Counted from the first letter of the stretch, positions 50,446-61,802 are shown. The stretch: 64,000 nt of DNA from Psococerastis gibbosa (GCA_963971405.1 OZ020485.1:11532001-11596000), one strand, 5' to 3'. A program made the numbers and translations. Notes: a model not told the origin generated them from the letters alone.

Positions 50446-51501
50446 GCAGAGAAGTCCTGGGATAATGAGAGCTCATCCAAGGACTCCTCTGCTCTTCCGA
50501 ATTTGGACCTGTTACTGCAGCAACAGTTGGCCCAGAGCGGTGCAAAGGACAAGCTCAACCCAAACCTTGACATGTTGTTACAACAGCAGCTCTCTCAGGC
50601 TGGAACCAGTAAGGATAAGAGTAGTCATGGCTTAGACTTTCTGCTTCAGCAACAGCTGGCACAAGCGGGTAGTAGTAAAGACAAAAGTAGTGCTGGTCTG
50701 GACTTCCTCCTGCAGCAGCAGTTAGCCCAAAGTGCTAAAGATAAACTCCCGCCCAATTTGGATTTACTGCTACAGTTGGGCAAAGATGGCAAAGGACTAC
50801 AGGGCTGGGACGCCCTCGCCATGTCGCAGATGCAAATGGGTGGACAGCTCCCTTCCTCATCGAAAGGTTTCCCAAACTTCGAAGCTCTCGCTCTAGCGCA
50901 GTTGCAACTCGCGCAGAGCATGAAAGACACGGGGAAAGTCCCTAATTTCGATGCACTTGCCAGTCAAGCCCAGCTTAGTCCGAATATGAAGGGAATGCAG
51001 AATTTCGAGTCTTTGCAACATCACAGTAAGAGCCAGAAGGAAAGCAAGGGATATCATCCGTCTTTAGATGCCTTGGCGGGCTTACAAATGGCAGTTAACA
51101 AGGATGCCAAGTATGGTAATTTTGGTGCGTTTGATTTTCTTCAAGGGGCGGGGGGTAAGGATGCTGGTAAGTTGCTCGCGGGGCTGGACCCTTTCACGGC
51201 AATGCAATTTGCCGGGAAAGACCCGAAAAACTATGGAAATTTTGAAAGCATGGGAAAAGACAAAGGACTACCGCCACTGCCCAATTTCGAGGCGTTGGCC
51301 CTCGCACAACTGCAGCTCAGCCAAGGACTCAAGGATAAGAATTTTGCGAACCTACCGGGCTTGGAAGCTCTGGCCAAGCTTCAGCAGGCGACCCCCAAAG
51401 AGAAACCCCCAGGATTTGAATCCCTCCAGCTTCTGCAAAGTCAAATGGAAGCGCTGAGCAAGGCGCAGGAGTGGGACCAGCACGATAAGGACAAGAAGTG
51501 A
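50446..51501 (+). CDS. Q-rich repeat exon, possible extended or alternative p66 C-terminus
   Basis: Acceptor TTTTTTTGCAG ends at 50445; 351 codons are open to TGA at 51499-51501. It is soluble, Gln/Leu/Lys-rich, with four repeats of about 25 residues (LDLLLQQQLAQSG, LDMLLQQQLSQAG, LDFLLQQQLAQAG, LDFLLQQQLAQS, joined by KDK linkers), then NFEALALAQLQLAQS-type units ending KAQEWDQHDKDKK. Entry is phase 0 and matches two p66 donors: after exon 8 (45580), giving 836 residues by exon skipping, and after exon 9 (46849), giving 970 residues if the TGA is read through. I know of no such tail on p66 in other animals. A separate gene with an unseen first exon is the main alternative. Confidence 0.6.
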   Translation, partial: AEKSWDNESSSKDSSALPNLDLLLQQQLAQSGAKDKLNPNLDMLLQQQLSQAGTSKDKSSHGLDFLLQQQLAQAGSSKDKSSAGLDFLLQQQLAQSAKDKLPPNLDLLLQLGKDGKGLQGWDALAMSQMQMGGQLPSSSKGFPNFEALALAQLQLAQSMKDTGKVPNFDALASQAQLSPNMKGMQNFESLQHHSKSQKESKGYHPSLDALAGLQMAVNKDAKYGNFGAFDFLQGAGGKDAGKLLAGLDPFTAMQFAGKDPKNYGNFESMGKDKGLPPLPNFEALALAQLQLSQGLKDKNFANLPGLEALAKLQQATPKEKPPGFESLQLLQSQMEALSKAQEWDQHDKDKK

Positions 51502-51664
51502 GCACGTATTGCACATTTGTAAATAATAGAACACTATTGAATTCCCCCTGTATATTATGTGAAAGGCAGTGCGTGCAATTTTAGGTGGCTTGGCATAAAG
51601 TTGTTTAAGCATAGCAGCATTCTATTGCTTACAACGGCTGATGTAGTTTTACAAGACGTGGAAA
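51502..51664 (+). other. 3' UTR of the Q-rich exon
   Basis: Follows the stop; AATAAT near 51523 is a weak signal. Stronger AATAAA candidates lie at about 52150 and 52322. Confidence 0.4.
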
Positions 51665-51950
51665 CGTTTATGGTGAGGAATAGTCCAGTTAGCTGAGAAC
51701 CAGACTATGATACGAAAGGTAGAGGTTCGAGACTCGACATGAAGGGAAATATTTTTCCGCCTGGCCTGGGTCCACACAACCCTAATGGGTACCTTACCTT
51801 CATCGTTAATGAAAAACGTGGCAGCCGAGGAATTTGATGTCCACAGCATCCCAAATAGAGCAGTGGTCAAGAGAGAGGATCCTCTACCAGTTCTTAGGCC
51901 AAGACCCTCATTTGGTTGTCGTGCCACGGCTGCGGAAACGCTTATCTTCT
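51665..51950 (+). mobile_element. tRNA-like SINE in the 3' region
   Basis: 'ggaatagtccagttagctga' and 'aggtagaggttcgagactcg' are in A-box/B-box order about 35 bp apart. The body includes 'gcctggcctgggtccacaca' and 'aatgggtaccttacc'. A degenerate tRNA fold but no clean acceptor stem, so a SINE rather than a tRNA. Confidence 0.5.
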
Positions 51951-52574
51951 ATTTATGCGCACAATGTTTCTTACTAGTATAAAAACAAGCGTGATTTCCA
52001 AACTACTGTGTATACAAGCAGAAGTTGCAGCTTTGATAATTTTTTGTCGATGTTTGTTGGTGATGTACCCAGGAATAGATGATTTCTAGTTATTTAAAAA
52101 AAAACTATCGTTGACTCGAAACTTCGTTGTCAAGTTGTTTTTTTATTGTAATAAATTTGTTAAAGGGTATAGTAAATTATCCTAAGCTTTGGCTGAAAAT
52201 ATATGGTATTATCGTATGCCACATTGCCACATTAAATGGATCCACTGCCTTGATTTACATTCTATTTTCGACGTTGAAGAGTTCTGATGCTTACATAGTC
52301 GCTGGCACAAACAGATTCGTGAATAAATTGGCATAAAAAATGCAATTTCTAAAGCTTGCTTTGTCAAGTCTCTAGATAATCAGAATTTAGGTTAAAGTGC
52401 TTGATGCATGTTACAATTTTTGCGACCAATGATGTAAATATAATATAAAGACATGTAGATATATAGACGTAATCTGTCTGATACATAGGCAGAAACAAAT
52501 CACCCACTTAGTTGTACTTAGCCCACCGTGAAAACAGAGTTTTATGTATTTTTTTCTTAGGGTGCCTCATACGA
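51951..52574 (+). other. Possible distal 3' UTR, otherwise nothing seen
   Basis: AT-rich; polyadenylation signals AATAAA near 52150 and 52322. No coding exon recognised. Confidence 0.35.
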
Positions 52575-52805
52575 TCGCTTGAAAATTTTCCGTAAGGAAT
52601 ACTATATTGCAATGCATTCATCTGAGTTCACAATCTCAACGATTGGTTGGCAGCAGCTCCCTATATATATCCTGTCTCTCGGTTCTGCGCCTTCCTCTAC
52701 AGTTCCTGATACGTTCGTGCTCCTGCGTCCTCCTTCTTCAGTTGGTCCACGAACTCCATCTTCGGCCACCCTCTTCTGTTGGTTCCTCCTTCCTCTGTGG
52801 CTTCA
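52575..52805 (-). mobile_element. RTE-like LINE C-terminal fragment, minus strand
   Basis: 'aatctcaacgattggttggc', 'gttctgcgccttcctctaca', 'cctgcgtcctccttcttcag' and 'gaactccatcttcgg' match 36185-36335 and extend further, including a second tandem-like 'cctcttctgttggttcc'. Confidence 0.55.
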
Positions 52806-52853
52806 CTGATGATGTGTACCAGATTCTCGTGTCTTAACAAATGAACGAAATTA

Positions 52854-53010
52854 GGGCTTGTGGTCCAGCGGTTAAGACGACGACCCGGTTAGCGTAGATC
52901 GTGGGTTCGAATCCCGCCAAGCCCAGTTTTTTCCATATTCTCTAATTTTGTTTATAACGAGGAGGTTACCTCTTTAACCAAAGTTAATTTGATGTCAGTG
53001 TTATATACTG
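52854..53010 (+). mobile_element. SINE family 1, best copy
   Basis: The tRNA-like head: GGGCTTG at 52854-52860 pairs with CAAGCCC at 52918-52924, with GTCCAGCGGTTAAGAC and a B-box GGGTTCGAATCCC between. The anticodon arm does not fold properly, so it is not a functional tRNA. The body 'aggaggttacctctttaacc' and the tail 'gatgtcagtgttata' recur at 36955 and 63063. Confidence 0.75.
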
Positions 53011-53017
53011 TATACCA

Positions 53018-53389
53018 TATCGCTCATGCACGAGAAAAGTGACACATTTCTAAATATTGACTTTTGAGATAATTCAAATTTTAGTACTGACCATTTTTTA
53101 GTTTTTACTTGTAGTACTATCGAGGCACTTAATGTGACAGTTTACTTGAAAGAGAAGTGTAATTACCACGTCAACGCCTGGAGCACATTCCGAATTGTCA
53201 GTATTGCCAAACCCGAAGTAGTCAAACTTGACAATGGATCAGTGACAAAACGCAATCTTATGGAAACAAATTAAACTAGATATGTCACACTACATTCATA
53301 AAATTCGCTATATTTTCCTCGACATTTTTGTATAAATAGCTCAATTTTGCAATTTTTTGAAATTTCTCGTGCATGAGCGATACAATACT
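53018..53389. mobile_element. MITE-like element with ATCGCTCATGCACGAGAAA ends
   Basis: The left end ATCGCTCATGCACGAGAAA (about 53018) is repeated inverted at the right (TTTCTCGTGCATGAGCGAT, ending about 53389). The interior is AT-rich, without coding. Confidence 0.65.
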
Positions 53390-53869
53390 ACAACGTGTTC
53401 TTAACAAATGCCCTACATTTCTCTCTTCTACTTTTTAAATGAAGTAGCAGCTGTCTCTATTGTTCACTCTTTCATTCGTCAGCTAATCCGAAGCATCCCT
53501 CTGTAATACTACGTTTCAAACGTGTCTAGCTTCTTAAGTTCCTTATCTGCTGTAGTTCAGGTCAGGCTACATTAAAAATTAATTCATTGGCCTTGTCTTT
53601 TTACACTTAGCTTATGGCATTGGTTAACATTTACACATTATAGAGCACATACTTAGCATACAGCCTCCTCTGATTGATCTATTGTCGTTGCCAGAACTAG
53701 TGGAAACGATGGAGTGAAAGTGTGAATTTCTGTGCAGACAGAACTGTGTCGCATCAAAACTCTTCATAATGGAGATAGTTTTCTTGTCGCGTTGTAGATT
53801 TTACTGTAATATTTGCAAAAGTATTTTTGTTTTAAATTCTTGCAATAAGAGCAAATCGGAGTACCCCCA

Positions 53870-54085
53870 CTACGCGTTTTTTTTTTTTTTTGTAAAGTTG
53901 ATTTTCACATGAATTATCGATCGTAGAGCCGTCAGAAATAGCCGCTAAATTATCAGAAAGGCTCCTACATTTCGATATAATGACATGTGGCCTTCACTAA
54001 CACCTATTGGAAACAGTTTTTGAACTTCTTCCTCAGGACAACACTCCAATCGTTTTTTGTACAAATCAAATTCAATAATTGTGAC
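53870..54085 (+). repeat. Unclassified dispersed repeat
   Basis: 'aaagttgattttcacatgaa', 'aggctcctacatttcgatat' and 'gacatgtggccttcactaac' match 27125-27290 and 36650-36750. Confidence 0.5.
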
Positions 54086-54283
54086 CAATCTGTGTTAGAA
54101 ATTTGATACAAATCAAAATTGCTACTGTTTATCCTGATTTTTTGACAGCTCTACTATTGATACTTCATGAGATTTTTGATATTTCCCTCCGACTGCCTCT
54201 TAACTAATGCACAACTTTTGATCGATGTTTGGGGTAAGAACGTTCTTGACATTTTGCAACAGCTTAGAATAATGCTCTTGTAA

Positions 54284-54476
54284 GGGCCCGTTATGGCAGG
54301 CGGTTGCGGTAGCGGGTCTGGCTTAAAATAAACATAGGATTTGACAAAGTTTTTAAACCTTGTGAAACTTATCTTAAAAAGAGACTGCGTTCTATATAAA
54401 TAAACAAACTACAAGCTTTTCTTGTGTTTATTTTAAGCCAGACCCACTCCTGCAACCTCCTACTATAAACGGGCCC
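54284..54476. mobile_element. MITE with GGGCCCGTT ends and TAA flanks
   Basis: Arms of about 52 bp: left 54284-54334, right 54424-54476. Both begin GGGCCCGTT and both end inward with GGGTCTGGCTTAAAATAAAC. TAA stands on each side (54281-54283, 54477-54479). 193 bp in all. Confidence 0.8.
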
Positions 54477-54479
54477 TAA

Positions 54480-55526
54480 GGGAAGATAGCTAGCTACCCT
54501 TTATATCAGGTAGCTCTGCGCTTTCAAATTAACTATTGCGGCTCACTGATGTTCCGTAATTAAACTTAAAGGACGTTGGCAAGTGGGACACTCCTTTTTT
54601 TGGGTTACCTGCAGCCCTAGCGTGATCTACGTTCCTCAGAGTTAAGAGGTGATGCTGATGCAATTTCTAAAAAGCGATTTTTTACTATCTCGTTCGAAGG
54701 CAGGCCAAAAATTATAGTCTACTTCAAGTTTAATTATCAGCGTCAAAAAGCCCATAGGCTCTACAGTGCAGATATCTTGCCAATAATTTACGAACTTATT
54801 TCGATAACTCAATCCGCCACCCTCTTAACTTCAAAAGGTGTTAGGAATTGACATATCACATGTCGTGGGATGTTAAGGAACACTATTTTTGTGTCTCCTC
54901 GGCATTGGTCAATGTTACATATTGAAGCGAATAAGGGCAGATCTCATATGTTAAACCTTCGAGTACACTAAGTGGCTGGTTCCGAATTGGCGACACCATG
55001 GATTTGACTGGCTGTCGCTACAAGGAAACCACTACAGTTAGCCTACTTGACCGTCTATCAGCCTTTATTCAAACTGACTGCTATAATAGTTGAATATGTT
55101 TTTCTACTGGTACGAGTCCTGTAACATTGTAATTTTGAAGTTAAAAGTTTTACGTGGGTTCTGGTACCGATTTTGAAAGTTTTGCTTTATATTACTATAT
55201 GTAAGGCTTTTGTCTTCCTTGAACATAAGTAGGTAGTTGAATTTTTGATTAATGTATCCTCAACGAGACTGTTGTAGGTTGGTGTAAAATTATGTCGATT
55301 GATTGGTAATATGTGCTACAAATCTAGTCTATCTATGTTTAAGGGTAACGGGCAGCTTGCTAAGATCAAAATTGTTGGTGGATTTTGGAAATCAATGAAA
55401 AACGTTACAAGGTGCCACTATTGTAAAGTTTGCACCGCAGTTAATTGGCTAAGGCAGACATTATCTCAGAAAAGACTGCAAGGGCTGTAAGTTAAGTAAT
55501 TACCCTTGAAAATTCGGCTGCTACCC
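54480..55526. other. Intergenic DNA, no feature seen
   Basis: No exon or repeat recognised on either strand; the 63-codon frame at 55299 has no support. Confidence 0.3.
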
Positions 55527-55830
55527 TATTCTTCTTATGGCACTACAGCCCTTGATGGGCTTTTGACTGCTCGGTCATATCGCTCCACCAATGTGTGAGC
55601 TCCCTATTTCGTAGGTCTCTGCAGTCATCTTCCCGTCATTTTTTTCTGAGATCCGGTCTTCTGCCGTTCTTACAACGTGTCCCAGCCATCGTAGATATGA
55701 TTTATAAAACTGACTATGCCTTCCCGATCGAATATTCTTATACGACACTCCATTTTCGTACAGGGGTCCATAGATTCTCTTTATTATCTTCCCTTCCAAT
55801 ACTCATGGATCATTGGCGTCGTTTCTAGAT
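55527..55830 (-). mobile_element. RTE-like LINE fragment, minus strand
   Basis: The minus strand reads MEGKIIKRIYGPLYENGVSY, then YLRWLGHVVRTAEDR. This is the KIYGP...GHVxR hallmark of the region after the reverse transcriptase in RTE-like ORFs. Tail and 5' part are not seen. Confidence 0.7.
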
Positions 55831-56139
55831 TTTTTTATAGCCTAATTTCACCATTCACTAATATTTTATTTTGCTTTATGACCTAGCTTGACAGAGTAAA
55901 TCAACCAATATACCGGGTAGTCCGGCTTCACTAGCAGTATCTTGTCGTTTAATGTCTGTAGTAGACTTGCCTTTGAACAGTCTAAATATTAGTATAAAAA
56001 TGCCAGGAAATAGAAGCATGCCAACAAAATGCAGTTCTAAAGTAACTACTTCTTGTTTTCGCATTCCTCCTTCGCATGTTTCATCAAGAATATATTATAA
56101 TTATTAAACAGCTGTATTACCACTTTCTCCTACAGACCA
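55831..56139. other. Intergenic DNA, no feature seen
   Basis: Nothing recognised. Confidence 0.3.
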
Positions 56140-56505
56140 GCAGCCCGATCATGGCGATTTGGGGTTATTTTAATTTATTCAATTGTTTTAAACAAATGAG
56201 TGCCGGAAATTCAAATTGATAAATTAATATTTTGATAGCTTTCAATTTTTTTCTCCCTTACATGTAGACAAATTGATTAAAATTCTTATTATATTTCAAA
56301 ATTCAACCCGTACATTTGAATTTTTTATTAGTATTTCCTTCAATTATTAAACAATGCAACCATTCTCTTGTATTCTAATAATTTATTAATTTGAATTTCC
56401 AGCGCATATTTCAACACTGTCACGTGACACACTACTGTGGTATTAAAAAATAAGTCCCGGTATTATAATAATCCTAAATCGCCATGATCGGGGTGCAGGA
56501 AAATA
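56140..56505. mobile_element. MITE-like element with CCCGATCATGGCGATT ends
   Basis: 'ccgatcatggcgattt' near 56147 faces 'aaatcgccatgatcgg' near 56474, with looser inner arms ('ttcaaattgataaattaat', 'attaatttgaatttcca'). Related end motifs occur near 24937. Confidence 0.55.
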
Positions 56506-57538
56506 AATGAGACAGGCAAAGGAGGAGTGTGCTGCGTCGAAGATTTTAGCTGAACAAGAAGTAATAGAAGAGTCGAGAGAGAAATGACGAGTAGCATTCT
56601 TGATCTGAAACCGATTGAAATATTTTATTTTTAAAATAATCTCCTTTAAAAATTGAATCACGTTTTTTTAAAATTTAATTGACTAGATATTCATCCTGAA
56701 CTCAACAAAAGAATGCATTTGGATTACTTCTCTCGATGCACACAATTCAAGAGACAGCCAAGAATAGGTGCGACATCGAAGCATGAGATTTCAGATTTTA
56801 TATTCCACAGAAGTCAGCATGCCATGAATGGACCTCTGGGTTAATTTTATGAGTGGGGCGAAAAGCCCAATTCGCCCAAATGGAAATGTTTTTTTTTTTT
56901 TTTATAGATGCTTGCGGCCGACCAATTAAAACATTGGGCTTTGGCGTCATTTCTCTATGGCTACATACATATAGCCGGCATTTTAAATTTCAATTCGAGA
57001 GGCCCATTGCTCGGAATAGAATTTATGAGCTTATTAGTATTACTATGTCGTTTAGAATGAACTTATTTATTCTTGGGAGTAAAAATGTAAACCAAACAAT
57101 TTTTAATAATATTAATAATTCTAAAATTATCTTGTTTACCTTTTTAATCTCAGGATAAGATAAATTAATACGGCATAGAAGGCCCGCAGTACGGGGAAAT
57201 ATTTTCAATTCTTCCGCCTGCCCGTTATACCACGCTTGAATTTCTCGTGATGGTAAATTAGATAAAACCTACTTCACCCAACGATGGTACATTCCATTGT
57301 TACCTGTCGAGCATGTTTTTTATCGACTCATTTTAAAAATATTTTCGTGAATTCAGCATCGTCACGTTTGTGTAGTGTAAGATTATTTGTGTAGCTGTAA
57401 GCGTTGGACTTTGGCACTCTGTGAATTTTTGTCCAAGCAATAAATTGTGTATGATTGTAATTTTTGTTTATTTTTTATTTTCGAGCAACAAATTTTCATT
57501 CATGTTCATTTCTAAAACCAAATTTTGATTAGGCGACT
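56506..57538. other. Intergenic DNA
   Basis: 57095-57160 shares 'aaaattatcttgtttacc' with 25010-25030, an old repeat trace. No exon seen. Confidence 0.3.
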
Positions 57539-57541
57539 ATT

Positions 57542-57752
57542 CCACCGACCATTTGCTGCACTAATCGTCGTGCTGACGTGGTAGCAGATTCACATTTGAC
57601 GCCTGCTGCCATATTATAACTTAATTTATAATAGATAAGTTAAGTATCTACATAATAGTCTCCTTAAAATATGGCAGAGACTTATTAATGATGTCTGCTA
57701 CCACGTCATGACACAGTCACAAGTGAAAATCCACGTCGGTGGAATAGCCGCC
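57542..57752. mobile_element. MITE with TTA flanks, same ends as 28807-29190
   Basis: Left end GGCGACTATTCCACCGACC, right end reversed GGCGGCTATTCCACCGAC, TTA on both sides (57539-57541, 57753-57755). Sub-terminal 'gacgtggtagcaga' and 'tctgctaccacgtc' form a second inverted pair, also present in the 28807 element. 211 bp. Confidence 0.8.
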
Positions 57753-57755
57753 TTA

Positions 57756-59279
57756 CAATATTGGTGTATGTACCTTAGTATGAGAAGTGAAGGCTATAGA
57801 CTGCCTATAGGGATATTTTAAGTGAATCTAACAATAGACTTCTCCATTATTATTAAAATTAAGCATCGCGAAAAGCAGTAACTAATTTTATATGAAAATT
57901 TGTGGTGAAATAAAACTAGCCTATTTGGTTTGCAGTTAAAATACACAATTAAAGGACGTAATTACAATTTAGAGTGAAGCCGTTGTAGATCCTTCCGAGT
58001 CTCGTTGTGTAATCGATTGTGGGGGATTGGTAAATGACTCTCGTGCTTGTGTGAGAATTTTCATTATTTCTTGCGGTGTTAATATGGTATTTCCATCTTC
58101 AGCTGTAACCAATGCAAAGACATAATTGAGTAACGTGACCCGATGAATTTTTTTTTATGGACCTAACACGTATGTTAAGTGGGTGCCAGAGCTCCTATCG
58201 TTCGGCGCGGAAATGGTCAAGATGATAAAACTATCAGGGAAATTATCGCCCTTCATTAGGGAGCATCTACATTCCATGGGCAACTTCTATACAGGAGATG
58301 GGACACTCCAGCGCGCCAAAAATATGTTTCGAATCCTGGGGCCACCTGGTACGTTTATTCAATGGTTGGTCATAGCCAGAAATTTTATAAATACATATTA
58401 TATATATTTTTGGTGGGAAGGGAATGTCCCTTCTTTCTTATACAGAGCTCTAGGCCAAGCCAAATGCCATTCAATTCATTTTATTACTAGCAACAAACGA
58501 TACAATTTGCATGATTGCCATTGGCCGTATGCGATTTACCGTTGGTTTATTACTTACGTGCCTGACAATTAGTTATTAAAAATTACAAAGTTAAAAACAG
58601 TTCATTCAATCGTCATGTGGGGAATAAAAGAAATGAGAAACAAAATGCAGACAAGAATTAAAAAATTAAACCTAAATCAATACAATGCAGATAGTAGTCT
58701 AATTTCTATAATTTTATATTGTCAGATACCGTTGTGGGCGCTCAGTAAAGAAATAATTAGAATATACATCTGCGAGACTCAGAAAAAACACACATGTGTT
58801 ACACAGTTATTTCTTACGGGACAATTCATGCGTAAGATAATGAGTTTTTATCTTTTGAGGGGCTCTTTATGGACGTGGGCAAAGAGGTGTAGTAGTAGTG
58901 TTCGTCGGGTTAATAACGACTTAGGCCTCAAATTTGGGCCCATAGAGCGACCCCGACTTGTTGTCCTACGCCAGCCCATAGGACAGCGGACCTCCTGATT
59001 ATAGTGGATTTCGAACCACTTGGGAAACACAGTGAAGTCACACGATTAATTCGGAGGTGACCAGGACAAGTCCTACCATGTTTCCCTACCGGCACTGTGC
59101 ACACGACCAAGTTTTCTGCAGCTTTGAACCTGCTCTGGTCCGCTGGATTCAACTTGGTATGGCGGCCGGTGGGCAAAGAGGTGTACTTCCTCGATGTCAA
59201 AACACAACGGCTATAGTACGTTCATCTATTATTGACGCCCTTGTTGAATGCTTTCAAGCAACCCATTCAGTGAAGGAAT
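57756..59279. other. Intergenic DNA with one repeat piece
   Basis: 58290-58375 holds the third copy of the repeat at 36550 and 37465 ('gatgggacactccagcgcgc', 'cgaatcctggggccacctgg'). The 129-codon ORF at 58183 crosses this repeat and is not treated as a gene. 58880-59180 has GC-richer sequence without a recognised feature. Confidence 0.35.
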
Positions 59280-59500
59280 AGTAGAATCCGGACTGATGGG
59301 CCGTGGTCACTCTGAAAGTGAACTTCTAACCGTTTCGTCAACAGCTGCGGTCGGCATCTTCAGTGGCGCTGCGTAGACTTCCCAGTTAGTACCTCGACGG
59401 CTCCGTAGCTACGGTTCACTTTCAGATCGACCACGGCCCATCAGTCCAGATTCTACTGTTTCTCCACCTCACTTCGGCCGTGAAAGCCTTTGCAGTTACA
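59280..59500. mobile_element. Element with 44-bp inverted arms, related to 57-190
   Basis: Arms 59280-59323 (agtagaatccggactgatgg...) and 59414-59457 are inverted copies with few differences. The middle, 'ccgtttcgtcaacagctgcg' and 'catcttcagtggcgctg', matches 150-190. The right flank 'cacttcggccgtgaaagcct' resembles 60-75 reversed. Confidence 0.65.
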
Positions 59501-59878
59501 TTAACCCGTGAAATCCACACATCGAGGACGTGAACCGCCACTCACAGAGACAATACCAATAATGTCCGAAAACCCGATGGGCAGTGGCGTAAATAACACC
59601 CCTGCAACCCCTGCGGCCTTTCCCAAACATAAAAAGATAATTTACGTAATTAATAAAAATTTTAAATATCAATTTGTTATCCATGTTGACTATAATTATG
59701 AAATTAGGAACTTCATCTCATTTAAAACTAAAAATTTTCTTTCTCGCCAATCCTGCGCTTCACCAGTGGCAGCAGAATGCACTAGGTACCAGCAAACCAG
59801 ACAGCGACTGGTACGTTTTCCATTATTATTTTATTATTTATACTACCAACTTTTTCTTCCCATTCCACCAAGACCGTG
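59501..59878. other. Intergenic DNA, no feature seen
   Basis: The 140-codon frame at 59508-59930 has no recognised domain; its proline-rich end is the C-run of the next element. Confidence 0.3.
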
Positions 59879-59879
59879 G

Positions 59880-60640
59880 GAAGGGGGGCTTATTGGGCTG
59901 CAGCCCCCCCCCCCACCGCAATATGAATAAGAATTCCTTGGTAAGTTTTGTAAAAATCTATATTTTACTGCTGCGCGAAACCCCACTATATTACACTTAT
60001 ATTTTCAATTTTTTTCTCCGGGGGAGACTCCCGGGCCCCCTCTTTGGATGACGTGCAATATTATTTATATTAAATCTAGTCCGCATATCCACCATTGCCG
60101 TAAATAGGGGGTCCTGGGGGGGGGGGGGGGCTTGGCCCTCTCAGGGGCACTCGTAGCCCCCCTCCCCAGGATTTCAGGTGACAGACGTTATGGAGGGTGG
60201 AGGCTAAAGGTATAAGTTAGTATTCACAATAACGAAAGTGATATTAATTCGTATTATCCTCATTTTACATGAAAGGCATAATGAAAAAATCAACATATTG
60301 ACCAAGTACTTTCACAAAAAATATGTAACTCAAAATGCTTAACACCCCAATACTTCAGATCTATTTTTTCAAAAATTTTCTCCGGGGGAGATCCCTCAGT
60401 GGTAGGTTTATTCGTCGGTAATATCTCAACTGTACTGCTTGCAAAATGCGTAAAACCTCACTAATTTGGGCCTATTTAGAGTTTTTTCCGTGGGATACCC
60501 CCAGACCCCCCTTTTACCAGGGTATAACATGCGCCAAACCTCGACTAATTTAGGCCTATTTATCATTTTTCTCTCCGGGGGTGACCCCCGGGCCCCCCTT
60601 TCTCCTGGGTATAGCATGTGTATTGGTTACTTATACTTGG
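59880..60640. mobile_element. CCCGGGGG-palindrome element, copy 5
   Basis: At least four cores: 'ctccgggggagactcccggg' (60018), a G-run with 'ctctcaggggc' (60110-60150), 'tctccgggggagatccctca' (60380) and 'ctccgggggtgacccccggg' (60575). Most are preceded by 'atgcgtaaaacctcact'- or 'caaaatgc'-type motifs. Further debris reaches about 60850. Confidence 0.65.
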
Positions 60641-61540
60641 AAGTTGAATGCATAGGTTCCAAGTTTAGGCAAATTCTGTTTTACTGAACTTGAATAGTTT
60701 AATAATAGTAATAAAATTTAGTTTAGTACATTAAAAAATTTTAAATAATAAAAAGTCATAATTTACCAGGCATACTTCAGAAGTGAATGAGTAATGAATC
60801 AAAGTCTGAGGGTCCTAAAGCCCCCCCCCCCAGAAATTTTGGGAATTTACGCCCATGATATCCACCAAATGTTATCTGGCTGCGTCCCAACTAAATTAGC
60901 GTTTTATGTGCCTATGCAATCATATATAGCCTACGAGCAACAGCATAACCTCTTAAGAATACACTAGATAGGATCACAGCCACCCCCGAAACAAAGCCTG
61001 GCTACGGCCTTGCATTTCATTATTGACTATAAAGCTCATAACAAAGATGAAATAATAAGGCAAGGTAGGGCGCATCAAAGGTCTTGCGGGGGGGGGGGGG
61101 GCGCAGCAAAAGTTAGTTACGCTACTGCCGATGGGGTCGTTGTTGACAGGGCGAGGTTCAATGGGTCCATGATAGTAACTTACCCATGTATCCTTCATCC
61201 TTGATTAATAAGGTCACTTTGTGTTTACTGGCCTGAAACGTCTCTTCGAATGTTCCAAAGGTAATTATAACCCGGTTTCTTCCCAAACTAATCTGAATTC
61301 CAAGATAGACCTGGTACCAACCGATAGCTATACTATAGCTCTTCTTAATTCTCTCCAGTTGCTCGCGAACTTTCTCGTCCTCTACAAAAAGTTTGAATTT
61401 TTTTTAAATTAAAACAAGCAGACCAATTCATCCATAATTAATAAGAATAGGCATGGGTGCAGTTACAATGGTACTCTCATACATTCATTGTAATGAAATA
61501 ATTTCATAAATAATAATAATTATTATTATGATTAGTTTCC
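60641..61540. other. Intergenic DNA with repeat debris
   Basis: C-run at 60820-60831 and G-run at 61088-61101 belong to remnants of the palindrome family or similar elements ('acggccttgc' near 61005 also near 22230). No exon. Confidence 0.3.
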
Positions 61541-61542
61541 TT

Positions 61543-61730
61543 TTATACGTACTATACCTACGGAAAGCTTTGTGATGATTCAGAGATTTCAGTGGATTTA
61601 CAAGACTTGTTTGGATTTTGAATTAAAAAATTATGAATAATTCATACCCCAATACGTTGCATATCCTGCCATTGTTACTACTGTGTTGAAATATACTTGT
61701 ATGCCCGTTCTAGACTATGCAATAGTTCCA
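61543..61730 (+). repeat. GTCT element, 5' fragment
   Basis: 'ttttatacgtactatacc', 'ggaaagctttgtgatgattc' and 'gagatttcagtggatttac' follow the family start; decayed. Confidence 0.5.
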
Positions 61731-61802
61731 TCAATCAATTCAATGCTTTGGGAAAGGAAAAGTCGAGGCAACCGAATTTTAACCCTAGGACACAAACACG
61801 GC

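Noticed and set aside
50646-50930. Minus-strand ORFs opposite the Q-rich exon
   Set aside because: Shadows of the repetitive plus-strand coding sequence.
52854-52925. tRNA gene with a perfect 7-bp acceptor stem
   Set aside because: The anticodon arm does not pair, the D arm has a mismatch, and the same sequence continues into a repeated body found at 36955 and 63063. It is a SINE head.
58183-58572. 129-codon ORF, plus strand
   Set aside because: Runs through a dispersed repeat (copies at 36550 and 37465) and shows no protein family features.
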